Part shown: piece after piece, positions 7,965-16,341 of the stretch | Position numbering within the stretch: position 1 is the first letter of the stretch | How the letters are laid out: each line of letters starts with the position of its first letter | Source of the DNA: Candidatus Poribacteria bacterium | Lineage (GTDB): Bacteria > Poribacteria > WGA-4E > WGA-3G | DNA length: 64,000 nucleotides | Direction: 5' to 3' | Assembly (NCBI GenBank): GCA_028820635.1 | Contig: JAPPIG010000082.1 | Span: 166,645 to 230,644 of the forward strand | Position numbers and translations under genes: made by a program | Notes under the pieces: generated by a model | Seen by the model: the letters and a program-made list of their open reading frames with translations, nothing else | Told to the model about the DNA's origin: nothing | The model's database searches: none

Positions 7965-9005
7965 ATGGATAACTTCGATAATCATGATAATGGTGATGAT
8001 GATTTTGGATATAGTCTCCGTCCAGAAACTTTAGATGAATTCATCGGACAAGATAAAGCCAAAGAACAACTACGTATCCACATTGATGCAGTAAAAAATA
8101 GACGTGCTACAAAAAGTAAACGTGCTGCAAAAAGTAGAGATGATGTGTTAGAACATGTTCTCCTTGTCGGACCTCCCGGACTGGGTAAAACCACACTTGC
8201 CAAGATCATCGCCAATGAATTTGATACTAATTTCAAACAAGCTATCGGTCCGGTGATGGAGCGTATTGACCTCGCTTCTACATTAACCAATCTTGAAGAA
8301 GGCGATATCCTATTTATTGACGAGATCCACCGAATGAAACCAACAATCCAAGAGTCGCTTTACCCTGTTCTTGAAGATTTTGTACTGGATCTACCTTTGG
8401 GCCAAGGCCCCGGTTCTGAAGTTGTACAGATTTCCCTCGCACCTTTTACCTTAGTTGGAGCGACAACGCGTGAAGGCTCGCTTACCGGTCCTTTTCGATC
8501 ACGGCTCGGGATCAATATTCACCTTGATTACTACACAGCTGAAGATATCCAGAAAGCCATCCGGATCAATAGCGCAAAACTAAACATAAAAATAGAGGAG
8601 GAGGCTGAATTTGCTCTGGCATTACGTGCACGCGGTACGATGCGAATCGCAAATAAGCTCCTTGCTAACATCAGAGACTATGCGCAAGTTAAAGGTAGTG
8701 GTATTTTAACGCTTGAGGTTGTAGAGGAAGCTTTGAAGTTCTTTGATATTGATGAGAAAGGTTTAAACGCACAAGACTACGCTTATTTCCGAGTACTGAT
8801 CAATAATTTCAATGGTCGCGCGGGGAAAAAAGCACTCGCCGTTGCACTCAGCGAAGATGAACGGACTATTTCTGAAGTTTATGAACCCCACTATATTAAA
8901 GAGGGATTCTTGGCACTTACACCAAGTGGCCGTGTCGCAACTGATGCTGCTTATGAATACTTTGGATATCCTAAATCAAACCAACCGACACTTTTTGATG
9001 TATGA
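7965..9005 (+). CDS. ruvB: Holliday junction branch migration ATPase RuvB
   Basis: The AAA+ motor of branch migration, 346 residues. Walker A GPPGLGKT (residues 69-76), Walker B LFIDEIH, sensor 1 in LVGATTREG, the GPFRSRLGI arginine-finger region and the C-terminal winged helix (EGFLALTPSGRVAT) are intact. The preceding 158 bp hold a short palindrome (GCGCAATTCATTGCGC region near 7836-7852) but no gene. The ribosome binding site is weak; the start is placed by family length. Confidence 0.96.
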   Translation: MDNFDNHDNGDDDFGYSLRPETLDEFIGQDKAKEQLRIHIDAVKNRRATKSKRAAKSRDDVLEHVLLVGPPGLGKTTLAKIIANEFDTNFKQAIGPVMERIDLASTLTNLEEGDILFIDEIHRMKPTIQESLYPVLEDFVLDLPLGQGPGSEVVQISLAPFTLVGATTREGSLTGPFRSRLGINIHLDYYTAEDIQKAIRINSAKLNIKIEEEAEFALALRARGTMRIANKLLANIRDYAQVKGSGILTLEVVEEALKFFDIDEKGLNAQDYAYFRVLINNFNGRAGKKALAVALSEDERTISEVYEPHYIKEGFLALTPSGRVATDAAYEYFGYPKSNQPTLFDV

Positions 9006-9066
9006 CTTCTCTTGAATTCATTTCATCCCAATTGTGCAGATATTTGATGTAATGTGTAATGATGAT

Positions 9067-10095
9067 ATGAAACTCTCAGATTTTGATTACGATCTACCAC
9101 CTGATCGTATAGCGCAAGTCCCTTTGAAGCATCGTGACGCATCACGCTTAATGGTGATTGATCGAAGCACAAGAGAATTTCATCATGCACAATTTTCACA
9201 AATAGGAGAATTTTTACCGGATCCAGCATTGTTGGTGTTGAACGATACAAAGGTGATACCAGCAAGATTAATCGGAAACAAAAGTGAAACTGGCGGTAAA
9301 ATTGAACTGCTTCTCGTCCAAGAAAAGGAAACCGACACCTGGGAGGTTTTAGCAAAGCCGCGCAGAATGCTAAGAGTAGGCACACAACTGATATTTGGCA
9401 ATGGCGTTTTGATAGCTGAAGTCTTAGAAAAACCCGACGATGGAAATTGCATCGTTCGTTTTATATATACAGGTGTTTTTTTCAAAATACTTGCTGAAAT
9501 AGGAATGATGCCTTTACCGCCTTACATTCGGCGTTCACCTAACGAAGAAGATAAGGTGCGCTATCAGTCGGTTTACGCAACTAACGATGGTGCGATTGCC
9601 GCGCCGACAGCGGGACTACACTTTACCCCAGAATTGTTGGAAGAATTACGTAATAATGGAGTAGAAACAGCAATGCTAACGCTACATGTGGGGATCGGAA
9701 CGTTTCAACCAGTTAAGGTTGAGAATGTTGAAACTCATAATATGCATGCTGAATACATAGACATTCCTGAAACTGAAGCAAATCGAATTTGTAATGCACG
9801 CGAAACGGGTTCAAAAACTATCGCAATCGGCACTACGGTTGTGCGTGCCTTAGAAACAGCCGGTGCAACAGGCACCGTTAAACCTTATAACGGGTATAGT
9901 GAACTCTTCATCTATCCCGGTTATCAATTTAAAGTTGTAGATGCGTTGCTTACCAATTTCCATCTACCTAAATCAACATTGCTCATGCTCGTAAGTGCCT
10001 TTGCTGATAGCGTATTGATACAAAAGGCTTATCAGGAAGCACTTCAACAAAACTATCGGTTTTACAGTTACGGTGATGCAATGCTAATTCTATAA
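9067..10095 (+). CDS. queA: S-adenosylmethionine:tRNA ribosyltransferase-isomerase QueA
   Basis: QueA transfers and isomerises the ribose of S-adenosylmethionine onto preQ1 in tRNA, giving epoxyqueuosine. The 342-residue product has the hallmark MKLSDFDYDLPPDRIAQ start, the PRMLRVGTQL region, the IAAPTAGLHFT motif and the LTLHVGIGTFQPV motif. An upstream in-frame GTG at 9034 would add 11 unusual residues, so ATG 9067 is preferred. Its place between ruvB and yajC matches many other genomes. Confidence 0.96.
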   Translation: MKLSDFDYDLPPDRIAQVPLKHRDASRLMVIDRSTREFHHAQFSQIGEFLPDPALLVLNDTKVIPARLIGNKSETGGKIELLLVQEKETDTWEVLAKPRRMLRVGTQLIFGNGVLIAEVLEKPDDGNCIVRFIYTGVFFKILAEIGMMPLPPYIRRSPNEEDKVRYQSVYATNDGAIAAPTAGLHFTPELLEELRNNGVETAMLTLHVGIGTFQPVKVENVETHNMHAEYIDIPETEANRICNARETGSKTIAIGTTVVRALETAGATGTVKPYNGYSELFIYPGYQFKVVDALLTNFHLPKSTLLMLVSAFADSVLIQKAYQEALQQNYRFYSYGDAMLIL

Positions 10096-10116
10096 AAACA
10101 GAAGGAGAAATTAAAT

Positions 10117-10425
10117 ATGGCTGAAAGTCCTTTAATAAGTATGCTTTTTATGTTTATCCCAATGGCTGCTATCATCTATTTTCTGATGATTCGCCCAGAA
10201 CAAACCAGACGGAAAAAACATCAAGCAATGTTAGAGAATTTAACAAAGGGTGATGAAATTGTAACCAATGGTGGGTTGCACGGTAAAATTCTTGGCGTTG
10301 ACAATGATAAGAAGATTCTCCTAATCTCTGTCGGGGAAGTGAACAATCAGGAAATGAAGGTGCATATATCGCTGAGTTCTGTTGCTTTTCTGAAAAAAGG
10401 CGGTGAGCTTATTGAAGGGGAGTAG
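10117..10425 (+). CDS. yajC: Sec translocase auxiliary subunit YajC
   Basis: A 102-residue protein with one N-terminal transmembrane helix (about residues 6-24) ending in the typical YFLMIRPEQTRRKKHQ, followed by the cytoplasmic domain with LTKGDEIVTNGGLHGKI. YajC associates with SecDF and the SecYEG channel. A strong AGAAGGAGA box precedes the ATG. The last 17 bp overlap the 3' end of the convergent cupin gene. Confidence 0.95.
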   Translation: MAESPLISMLFMFIPMAAIIYFLMIRPEQTRRKKHQAMLENLTKGDEIVTNGGLHGKILGVDNDKKILLISVGEVNNQEMKVHISLSSVAFLKKGGELIEGE

Positions 10426-11053
10426 AATGTGTTATCAATAATTGGTAACACTTACCTTCATAAGTTATCAGGCGTGCGCGGGTTTTTTCGGACAACACAA
10501 TCAGATTATTGTTGCTTAGGGCAATTCGCGTTGTTTTATTTTCAGGATCAATAAGTTGTAGTGTTGCCGAACCATTGTCGTCTTGGAATCTAAAGAAACC
10601 AATCGCTTCACCAATCCATTCAGTAAAAATGTTGTTTTCTATAATACGCAGTTGATAATCTGTTTGAGTTTCTACTTCACCTGCATCTAAAATGACCGCT
10701 GCTGTATCCGAGTATGACGGAATTTTGCAAATTGCTATTTCTACTCCCGCTTTATTTGTTATAACTTCATAAGTAGTATGATGCGGAATATATGCAACGC
10801 ATGCATCGCCATCAAAAACATCGGCACGCTCACCCAAAATACCATTTGCCTTGTTGCCGTTATGACCAACCAATAAGGTGCATTGTCCACCTAACACAAT
10901 CAAAGCAACTTCGCAATCATCAGAATGATCAAAGTATGTTGATTCGGAGTCAAGATTGAGGATACCGAAATGCAGATTTGTCGTGCCCAACTCACCAGGA
11001 TCTACAAGAGGTGTATATCCATCGGTAGTTTTGTATTGCTTAATTACTGACAT
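10409..11053 (-). CDS. IolB/KduI-like cupin protein
   Basis: A 214-residue protein resembling the N-terminal cupin half of 5-deoxy-glucuronate isomerase IolB: NLHFGILNLDSES, then HSDDCEVALIVLGGQCTLL, RADVFDGDACVAYIPHHTTYEV and IAICKIPSYSDTAAVIL. IolB proteins are usually around 270 residues, and the C-terminal third here does not follow the family well, so a change of function is possible. No other inositol catabolism gene is visible. Its start overlaps the maf stop by 14 bp (translational coupling), and its 3' end overlaps yajC. Confidence 0.65.
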   Translation of the reverse strand: MSVIKQYKTTDGYTPLVDPGELGTTNLHFGILNLDSESTYFDHSDDCEVALIVLGGQCTLLVGHNGNKANGILGERADVFDGDACVAYIPHHTTYEVITNKAGVEIAICKIPSYSDTAAVILDAGEVETQTDYQLRIIENNIFTEWIGEAIGFFRFQDDNGSATLQLIDPENKTTRIALSNNNLIVLSEKTRARLITYEGKCYQLLITHSTPLQ

Positions 11054-11633
11054 AGCGAGTAAATTCTGCTAATTGTTCTACAAGGCTTGCTAATGGCAGT
11101 CCAACAACATTGAAATAACACCCTTCTATCCGTTTAACAAATGCTGCTCCACGTCCTTGAATCCCGTACGCTCCTGCCTTATCTGTTGCTTCTCCGGTTT
11201 CTATGTAAGCATCAATTTCTGCCGGACAAAGTTTTCTAAAATACACCTGTGTTGTTTCTGCCCACGTTATCTCTTTATTGAGTTTGGCATCTATTAGTGC
11301 AACGCCAGTTACGACTTCGTGACATGTACCACTAAGACGGGTCAACATCTCCTGAGCGTGTGTCATGTTCTTCGGCTTACCGAGAAGTTCATCTTTTAAC
11401 GAAACCAACGTATCTGCTCCAATAATAAACCCTTCAGTATGACGTTCAGCAACGGATCGTGCTTTCTGAAGGGCAAGTTCTTGAGTTACAAACTCAGCAG
11501 ATGTATTATTTTGTGTAATTTCTTGTATATTGCTGGGATATATCTCAAACATTAATCCAATTTGAGATAATAGATCGGCGCGGCGTGGGGAAGCAGATGC
11601 TAAAATGAGACGCGGAATTTTCAAAAAAGGCAT
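11040..11633 (-). CDS. maf: Maf family nucleoside triphosphate pyrophosphatase
   Basis: A house-cleaning pyrophosphatase that hydrolyses non-canonical or modified NTPs (dTTP/UTP class in many members). The 197-residue product shows the defining LILASASPRRADLL phosphate-binding loop, the IIGADTLV acidic site, the GKPKNMTHAQEML region and the DKAGAYGIQGRGA motif, ending with the FNVVGLPLASL helix. It is co-directional with the small upstream gene (7 bp gap) and overlaps the downstream cupin gene. Confidence 0.94.
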   Translation of the reverse strand: MPFLKIPRLILASASPRRADLLSQIGLMFEIYPSNIQEITQNNTSAEFVTQELALQKARSVAERHTEGFIIGADTLVSLKDELLGKPKNMTHAQEMLTRLSGTCHEVVTGVALIDAKLNKEITWAETTQVYFRKLCPAEIDAYIETGEATDKAGAYGIQGRGAAFVKRIEGCYFNVVGLPLASLVEQLAEFTRYVSN

Positions 11634-11640
11634 AGCACTG

Positions 11641-11916
11641 TTATTTCAAACAATACCATTGATCGCTGTTTCTATCCTGAATCTGCAGTAATTCAGCGTC
11701 TATTAATTCCGTAATACCTTTGTCAATTTCTATTTTGGAAAACCCAACCTTTTCAAGGAGTTCATCCCTATTTGGTGTGCGGAACCATTCAGGTTTTTCA
11801 AGGGAATCAGTTTCATTCCGAAAAACTTCCAAAGCACTATAGAGACGTAAAGTTTTTGCAGAAAGTCCTACGAGTGGGTTTATATTTGAGTAGAATTCAA
11901 CCGATTGTGTTTGCAT
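11641..11916 (-). CDS. Small hypothetical protein, possible winged-helix
   Basis: A 91-residue protein without a signal peptide. The segment PNRDELLEKVGFSKIEIDKGITELIDAE looks like a helix-turn-helix followed by a wing, but no firm family match can be made by eye. It precedes maf by 7 bp and is preceded by GAGGACAG-like sequence that could serve as a binding site. Probably the first gene of the maf operon. Confidence 0.55.
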   Translation of the reverse strand: MQTQSVEFYSNINPLVGLSAKTLRLYSALEVFRNETDSLEKPEWFRTPNRDELLEKVGFSKIEIDKGITELIDAELLQIQDRNSDQWYCLK

Positions 11917-12004
11917 TTTTCTGTCCTCAATATCTATAATTTTCCTTATACATTGATAATAACGCCTTTATTAAAAGAAAGGTTACAAATAACTAATTTT
12001 TCAA

Positions 12005-12820
12005 CTATCGCTTGAGTGCATTGACAATTTCTTCGTTGCCCTCACGCAACGCCATGTCGAGAGGTGTCTCACCTTCATAGGGTTGAAACACAACTCTCTT
12101 GAATTCACGTAGCGGCCAGACCAGTGAGGTAACTTCATCCGTCCATTCAGTGAACTGTTTCGGATGACACATTCGACTGACCGTTTTCAGCGATGGATCA
12201 GCACCGTGGTCCAAAAGTAGCCGAACCGTCCGCAGATTACCCAGTCGGGCGGCAAAATGGAGCGGTGTTTCCTTGCCGTATTCAATAAAATGCTCGTTAT
12301 CCATGATGGGTTCGTCATCAAGTCCACTGAGCGCTTGCGCATTGACATCCGCGCCTGCTTTAATCAAGATATAGGCTTGTGCAAGATGCGTGTCGTCATC
12401 GTGTCGGGATTGCACATGGAGTAAGGTTTCACCGTTGTAAGGCCAAGCGAAGTTCGGATCCAACCCGTTTTCTACCATGAGCAAAAAAGAATCGAAGTTG
12501 GTGACACCGACAGCATGAAACCCAAGATAGGATGCTTGATTGATGGCAACTCCCTGACTCATGAGATACCGGTTAATCTCGTAATCACTGCTTGGCCAAT
12601 GCGTGCCGTGTTCACTACTGTTGTTCACATTCGCGCCTGCCTCTACAAGTGCCTTGACCTTATTGATATCTTTGAGTCTAATGCTCGCACAATGGAGCGG
12701 TGATATCCGATTTATTTTCACGTTTATGAGTTCTGGCGCTTCGGCAAGCATTTGTTGAACTGTCTCTATATCTGCTGTTTCAAATTCTGTCTGCCAGCGT
12801 TCAATGAGTTCTCGGTTCAT
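12005..12820 (-). CDS. Ankyrin repeat protein
   Basis: A 271-residue cytoplasmic-looking protein built from ankyrin repeats. Clear units include SPLHCASIRLKDINKVKALVEAGANVN, ETLLHVQSRHDDDTHLAQAYILIKAGADVN, TPLHFAARLGNLRTVRLLLDHGADPS and TPLDMALREGNEEIVNALKR. Ankyrin repeats mediate protein-protein contacts; the partner is unknown. No signal peptide is seen. The ribosome binding site AAGGAGATGAC precedes the ATG. It is transcribed away from the repeat-rich gap on its right. Confidence 0.9.
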   Translation of the reverse strand: MNRELIERWQTEFETADIETVQQMLAEAPELINVKINRISPLHCASIRLKDINKVKALVEAGANVNNSSEHGTHWPSSDYEINRYLMSQGVAINQASYLGFHAVGVTNFDSFLLMVENGLDPNFAWPYNGETLLHVQSRHDDDTHLAQAYILIKAGADVNAQALSGLDDEPIMDNEHFIEYGKETPLHFAARLGNLRTVRLLLDHGADPSLKTVSRMCHPKQFTEWTDEVTSLVWPLREFKRVVFQPYEGETPLDMALREGNEEIVNALKR

Positions 12821-12942
12821 GTCATCTCCTTATGATGATCCGCGGGTGCGGTCCCCACTGTCTAATCCGTTGCTACATTTAAAGACGACAAGCGATAATT
12901 AAGGTTACATCTTGTAGAACGTATCTCATAAATCTTATGTAG

Positions 12943-13110
12943 GGCGAGGTCTCTGTGCCTCGCCACCCTGGTAGGCGCGTTTTGTAAACGCGCCGAACCA
13001 TAAATCAGACGCTATAAACAGCCCGTTTACAAAACGCGCCTACTTTGGTTAATAAATCGGGCTTGGAAAACCCTCCAACAGGAAGATACATCGTTAAATT
13101 GACACCTATG
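12943..13110. repeat. Composite palindromic element, copy 2, plus GGCGAGG hairpin
   Basis: The 12821-13335 gap contains a GGCGAGG/CCTCGCC hairpin (12943-12964), then a 20-bp perfect inverted pair starting GTAGGCGCGTTTTG (12971-12990 with 13024-13043), then the ATAAATCGGGCTT...CCCTCCAACA module, then TTGACACCTATG, an end motif shared with other elements. The order matches 5623-5734. Confidence 0.75.
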
Positions 13111-13277
13111 CGGCATTCTCCAGGGACCCGTCCCTATGATAGAGTTGAATTTTCTGGCGAGAACCTTGAGCGTTTCTTAAACAAATACACTTCGATTCCC
13201 GGTCGCTCCCATAGAATCTACTAATTCGTGAACAAACAATTGACAAAATATTTACACACCCATTTTCAAAATCTAAC

Positions 13278-13306
13278 TTGACAAAATTACCTGCATACTG
13301 TAAAGT
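13278..13306 (+). promoter_or_regulatory. Predicted promoter for the DegT/DnrJ aminotransferase gene
   Basis: A perfect TTGACA (13278-13283) with a 17-bp spacer to TAAAGT (13301-13306), 30 bp before the start codon. The -10 is imperfect, so the assignment is moderate. Confidence 0.45.
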
Positions 13307-13335
13307 GTCACAAATCTTGATGTTGGCGGAGAATT

Positions 13336-14607
13336 ATGGAGGAGAAGATGTCAGACCGTTTAGCAGTAGATGGGGGAACACCTGTCATCGCAGAACCGAT
13401 TCCTGGCGGAATGCATGGACCCAGTGTCATAGATGAACGAGAGATTGATGCTGTGACAGAAGTCCTACGAAGTGGTAAACTTTTTAGATTTGTTGAAAAT
13501 TCCAATGTAGCAGCTTTTGAGAAAGAAGCTGCAGCACGACTTGGTACCAAACATGCCTTGATGGTGAATTCAGGCACATCGGCGATTATCTGTGCACTTA
13601 CGGGCGTAGGTATCGGTCCTGGTGATGAGGTGATTTTGCCCGGATACACCTTTATCGCGACGGCTGCGGCTATTGTTGGTGTCGGTGCAATTCCCATTAT
13701 TGCAGAAATTGACGATTCACTTGGGCTGGACCCCGCAGATGTGGAGCGAAAAATAACTCCACACACCAAAGCAATTATACCTGTTCATATGCAGGGCGTA
13801 CCGTGCCGACTTGAAGCCATCGTAGAGATTGCAAAAAAGCATAATCTAAAGGTAGTGGAAGATTGTTGTCAATGTGTCGGTGGTCAGTATAAAGGCAAAT
13901 ATGCTGGCACTTGGGGTGACGCAGGCGCATGGAGTTTGAACTACTTCAAAGTAATTACATGTGGAGAAGGTGGCTTAGTCTTTTCTGATGATTACGACAC
14001 TTATGAACGCGCTGCGTTTGCCTCAGAACCGGGTTTGCCCATGTGGATGAGCGATTCTGAATGGCAAAATGATCCTTTCTCTTGCCAAACCTATCGTCCG
14101 GGCGAAATTTTAGGTGCAATTGCACGCGTGCAGCTTTCAAAATTGGATGACATTTTGGGACATACACGTCTGCTTAAAAAGGCGTTCATTGCTGAACTTT
14201 CCGACAACCCAAAAGGTTACATAAGACAACATGTAGATGACCCAAGCGGTGAATGTGGTATTAGTGCCGCTATAATTGTGCGAGACTTAGAACTTGCCAA
14301 AAAGTATACGGAGGCACTCAGAGCGGAAGGAGTGGGGGCAGGCACTGCCTACAACGAAGGTTTCCCTGACAGACATATTTACACCTATTGGGACTCCATT
14401 CTGTTTAAACATTCACCCAACGAGGCAGGTTATCCGTGGAGTGACCCGCGATACAAAGGAAATGTTGAGTATTCGCGTGATATGTGTCCCGAAACGCTTT
14501 CTATTCTTGGTCGTGCGCTAAGGTTTGGATTTAACGTGAACATGCAGGAGGAACATGCACGATTAATGGCAGCTGCTATCAATAAAGTTGACGATGCTAT
14601 TGGGTAG
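13336..14607 (+). CDS. DegT/DnrJ/EryC1/StrS family PLP-dependent aminotransferase
   Basis: A 423-residue enzyme of the sugar aminotransferase family. Landmarks are GGTPV near the start, MVNSGTSAIICALTGVGIGPGDEVILPGYTF..., VVEDCCQC (the usual EDCAQ position) and the PLP lysine K205 in LNYFKVITCGEGG. The family makes amino-sugars from keto-sugars, but some members act on cyclitols or have lost activity; here the Lys is kept. ATG 13336 is taken as start, although ATG 13348, four codons later, is preceded by AGGAG and is also possible. It is a stand-alone gene with its own promoter. Confidence 0.9.
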   Translation: MEEKMSDRLAVDGGTPVIAEPIPGGMHGPSVIDEREIDAVTEVLRSGKLFRFVENSNVAAFEKEAAARLGTKHALMVNSGTSAIICALTGVGIGPGDEVILPGYTFIATAAAIVGVGAIPIIAEIDDSLGLDPADVERKITPHTKAIIPVHMQGVPCRLEAIVEIAKKHNLKVVEDCCQCVGGQYKGKYAGTWGDAGAWSLNYFKVITCGEGGLVFSDDYDTYERAAFASEPGLPMWMSDSEWQNDPFSCQTYRPGEILGAIARVQLSKLDDILGHTRLLKKAFIAELSDNPKGYIRQHVDDPSGECGISAAIIVRDLELAKKYTEALRAEGVGAGTAYNEGFPDRHIYTYWDSILFKHSPNEAGYPWSDPRYKGNVEYSRDMCPETLSILGRALRFGFNVNMQEEHARLMAAAINKVDDAIG

Positions 14608-14642
14608 AGCAGCGTTCAAGTTGAGTCTCTAAAACATTATTA

Positions 14643-15401
14643 TCAAGAGGTCGCGACAATGTCAATGCGCCTTGAGACTTCAGTAAATCCTAATTTTTGT
14701 GCAGTCCGGAGCGAAGCGATGTTTTCTTCCCCGCAACTCCAGACAGGAACTTTGCCCATAGCCTGGATTTGTTGCGCAACGAGGGATGCAGCTGAGGTGG
14801 CATAGCCTTTTCCTCGCCATTCCTCCAATGTGGATACACTTATACCGCCATGTAAATCTGAGCATGCATAGGTGTGGGCAATAGAGACGATACTATCGTT
14901 CACAATTACAGCAGCAACTGGACCCGTAGTTATAGTCATTTTAGGCGTTTGATAAGAGTTTATCCGAACTCCTGCAGGAGCATTTGCTATAAGTTCTACA
15001 TCTGCCAAAGTTAATAATCGAACTATTTCATTGGAATAAGAACGTGCGGGTTCTAAAAGAGCTTGATGGATTTCAACGTAATACTTAGCAGAACTGCCGA
15101 TTTTCGCTGCTATATGTTGTCCAACGGTTTCGGCGTATATAGGGTCGACGTTTATATTAAGAGATTCCAAATCTGTCTGAAATTCTAACAGATGCCACAA
15201 AGCATCTACATCTGTAGCAAAGCAGAATGCATCATCATAAAGCATATCAATAACTAAGGAAGCGGTTATGTCTGGAAGATTACCGAAGACATAAGCACGA
15301 CACATCCCCTGTTTCAGACAGTCTAAAACATTCAACGTTGTCGGCGTATCACCGATAATATCTGCTAAAACAAGACATTCTTCAGGTGTTAGTTTTTCCA
15401 T
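14643..15401 (-). CDS. GNAT family N-acetyltransferase
   Basis: A 252-residue protein whose C-terminal half is a GNAT fold: a SIAHTYACSDLHGGISVSTL strand pair, the acetyl-CoA-binding turn WRGKGYATSAASLV, and the ENIASLRTAQKLGFTEVSRR end typical of FR47-like acetyltransferases. The N-terminal half is alpha-helical and unassigned. The acceptor is unknown. It is divergent from the MBL hydrolase gene with only 26 bp between starts, so the two promoters must overlap one or the other gene. Confidence 0.8.
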   Translation of the reverse strand: MEKLTPEECLVLADIIGDTPTTLNVLDCLKQGMCRAYVFGNLPDITASLVIDMLYDDAFCFATDVDALWHLLEFQTDLESLNINVDPIYAETVGQHIAAKIGSSAKYYVEIHQALLEPARSYSNEIVRLLTLADVELIANAPAGVRINSYQTPKMTITTGPVAAVIVNDSIVSIAHTYACSDLHGGISVSTLEEWRGKGYATSAASLVAQQIQAMGKVPVWSCGEENIASLRTAQKLGFTEVSRRIDIVATS

Positions 15402-15427
15402 TGTTTTGATGAAAGGATTCTTTGTGA

Positions 15428-16222
15428 ATGAAGATTACGATTTTGGGTTCGGGCACATCAACCGGTGTTCCTGAGTATAAATGTGAGTGCGAAACTTGTC
15501 AAGATTCTATGCAGGTTGGCTCAAAAAACTACCGTACACGTTCATCTGTCCATATTCAAAAGGATGGAAAAAATCTACAATTTGACCTCGGTCCAAACTT
15601 CATGGATCAAATCAATCGGAATAAGATTGAATGGATAGATGCGGTCATCTTTACACACTGCCATGCCGACCATATCAGCGGAACAAACGACATCGTAATG
15701 CCATGCCGCAAACAGCAGATGGACATGCCAGTCTATGGTCCTGAACAAACAATTGAAATTCTGCAACGCAACTTTTACTATATGTTTACCAAAGAAACTT
15801 TCCAAGGCGGCGGTGTTGGCCACCTGCTTCCAAACGTTATTGACGGAAGGTTTCAGTTGCACGGTTTTGACATTACACCTATCCCAGTAGAGCATGGTAA
15901 CGTTGACACTAATGGTTATCGGATTGATAATTTTGGTTACATACCTGATGTAAAACAATTGCCAGAAAATTCGCAAGCACTGCTAAAAGGAATTGAGGTG
16001 CTTGTTATTGATGCCTTAAGTTTCAATCCGGGACATCCTACCCATCAATCGGTCGGACAAGCACTGGAGATTAGCGCAGCCTTACAACCCAAAGAAACTT
16101 ATTTTACACATATCATGCATCGGCTCGATCATCGCTATTTTAAAGATCAGTGTGCGGAGCAGAACATTGATCTTCCTGATAACGCCTACCTCGCCTATGA
16201 TGGACAAGTGATTATGTTATAA
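15428..16222 (+). CDS. PhnP-like metallo-beta-lactamase fold hydrolase
   Basis: A 264-residue MBL-fold protein. The N-terminus has LGSGTSTGVP and a CECETC zinc-binding motif as in PhnP-like phosphodiesterases; the catalytic HCHADH is at residues 77-82, with later ligands in PVEHGN, VIDALS and YFTHIMHRLDH. It probably hydrolyses a cyclic or phosphodiester substrate using two metal ions. No phn genes accompany it. It ends just before a bidirectional terminator. Confidence 0.85.
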   Translation: MKITILGSGTSTGVPEYKCECETCQDSMQVGSKNYRTRSSVHIQKDGKNLQFDLGPNFMDQINRNKIEWIDAVIFTHCHADHISGTNDIVMPCRKQQMDMPVYGPEQTIEILQRNFYYMFTKETFQGGGVGHLLPNVIDGRFQLHGFDITPIPVEHGNVDTNGYRIDNFGYIPDVKQLPENSQALLKGIEVLVIDALSFNPGHPTHQSVGQALEISAALQPKETYFTHIMHRLDHRYFKDQCAEQNIDLPDNAYLAYDGQVIML

Positions 16223-16260
16223 TTTGTTATTAGTTCTCGGTTTTCAGTTATCAGTTAAAG

Positions 16261-16301
16261 AAATCAACACCGAATTCCACAAGTGGATTCGGTGTTGATT
16301 T
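16261..16301. terminator. Bidirectional intrinsic terminator
   Basis: A 19-20 bp near-perfect hairpin (16261-16280 with 16283-16301, one bulged T, 2-nt loop) with A-rich and T-rich flanks. It lies between the convergent MBL hydrolase gene and the HlyD adaptor gene and would end transcription from both sides. Confidence 0.85.
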
Positions 16302-16341
16302 GTTATAACAGAACACTTTTTAGACTACACGCCTCGTTGCT

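Noticed and set aside
7846..8034. A short open frame before ruvB
   Set aside because: It overlaps the ruvB start in another frame and begins in a palindromic repeat.
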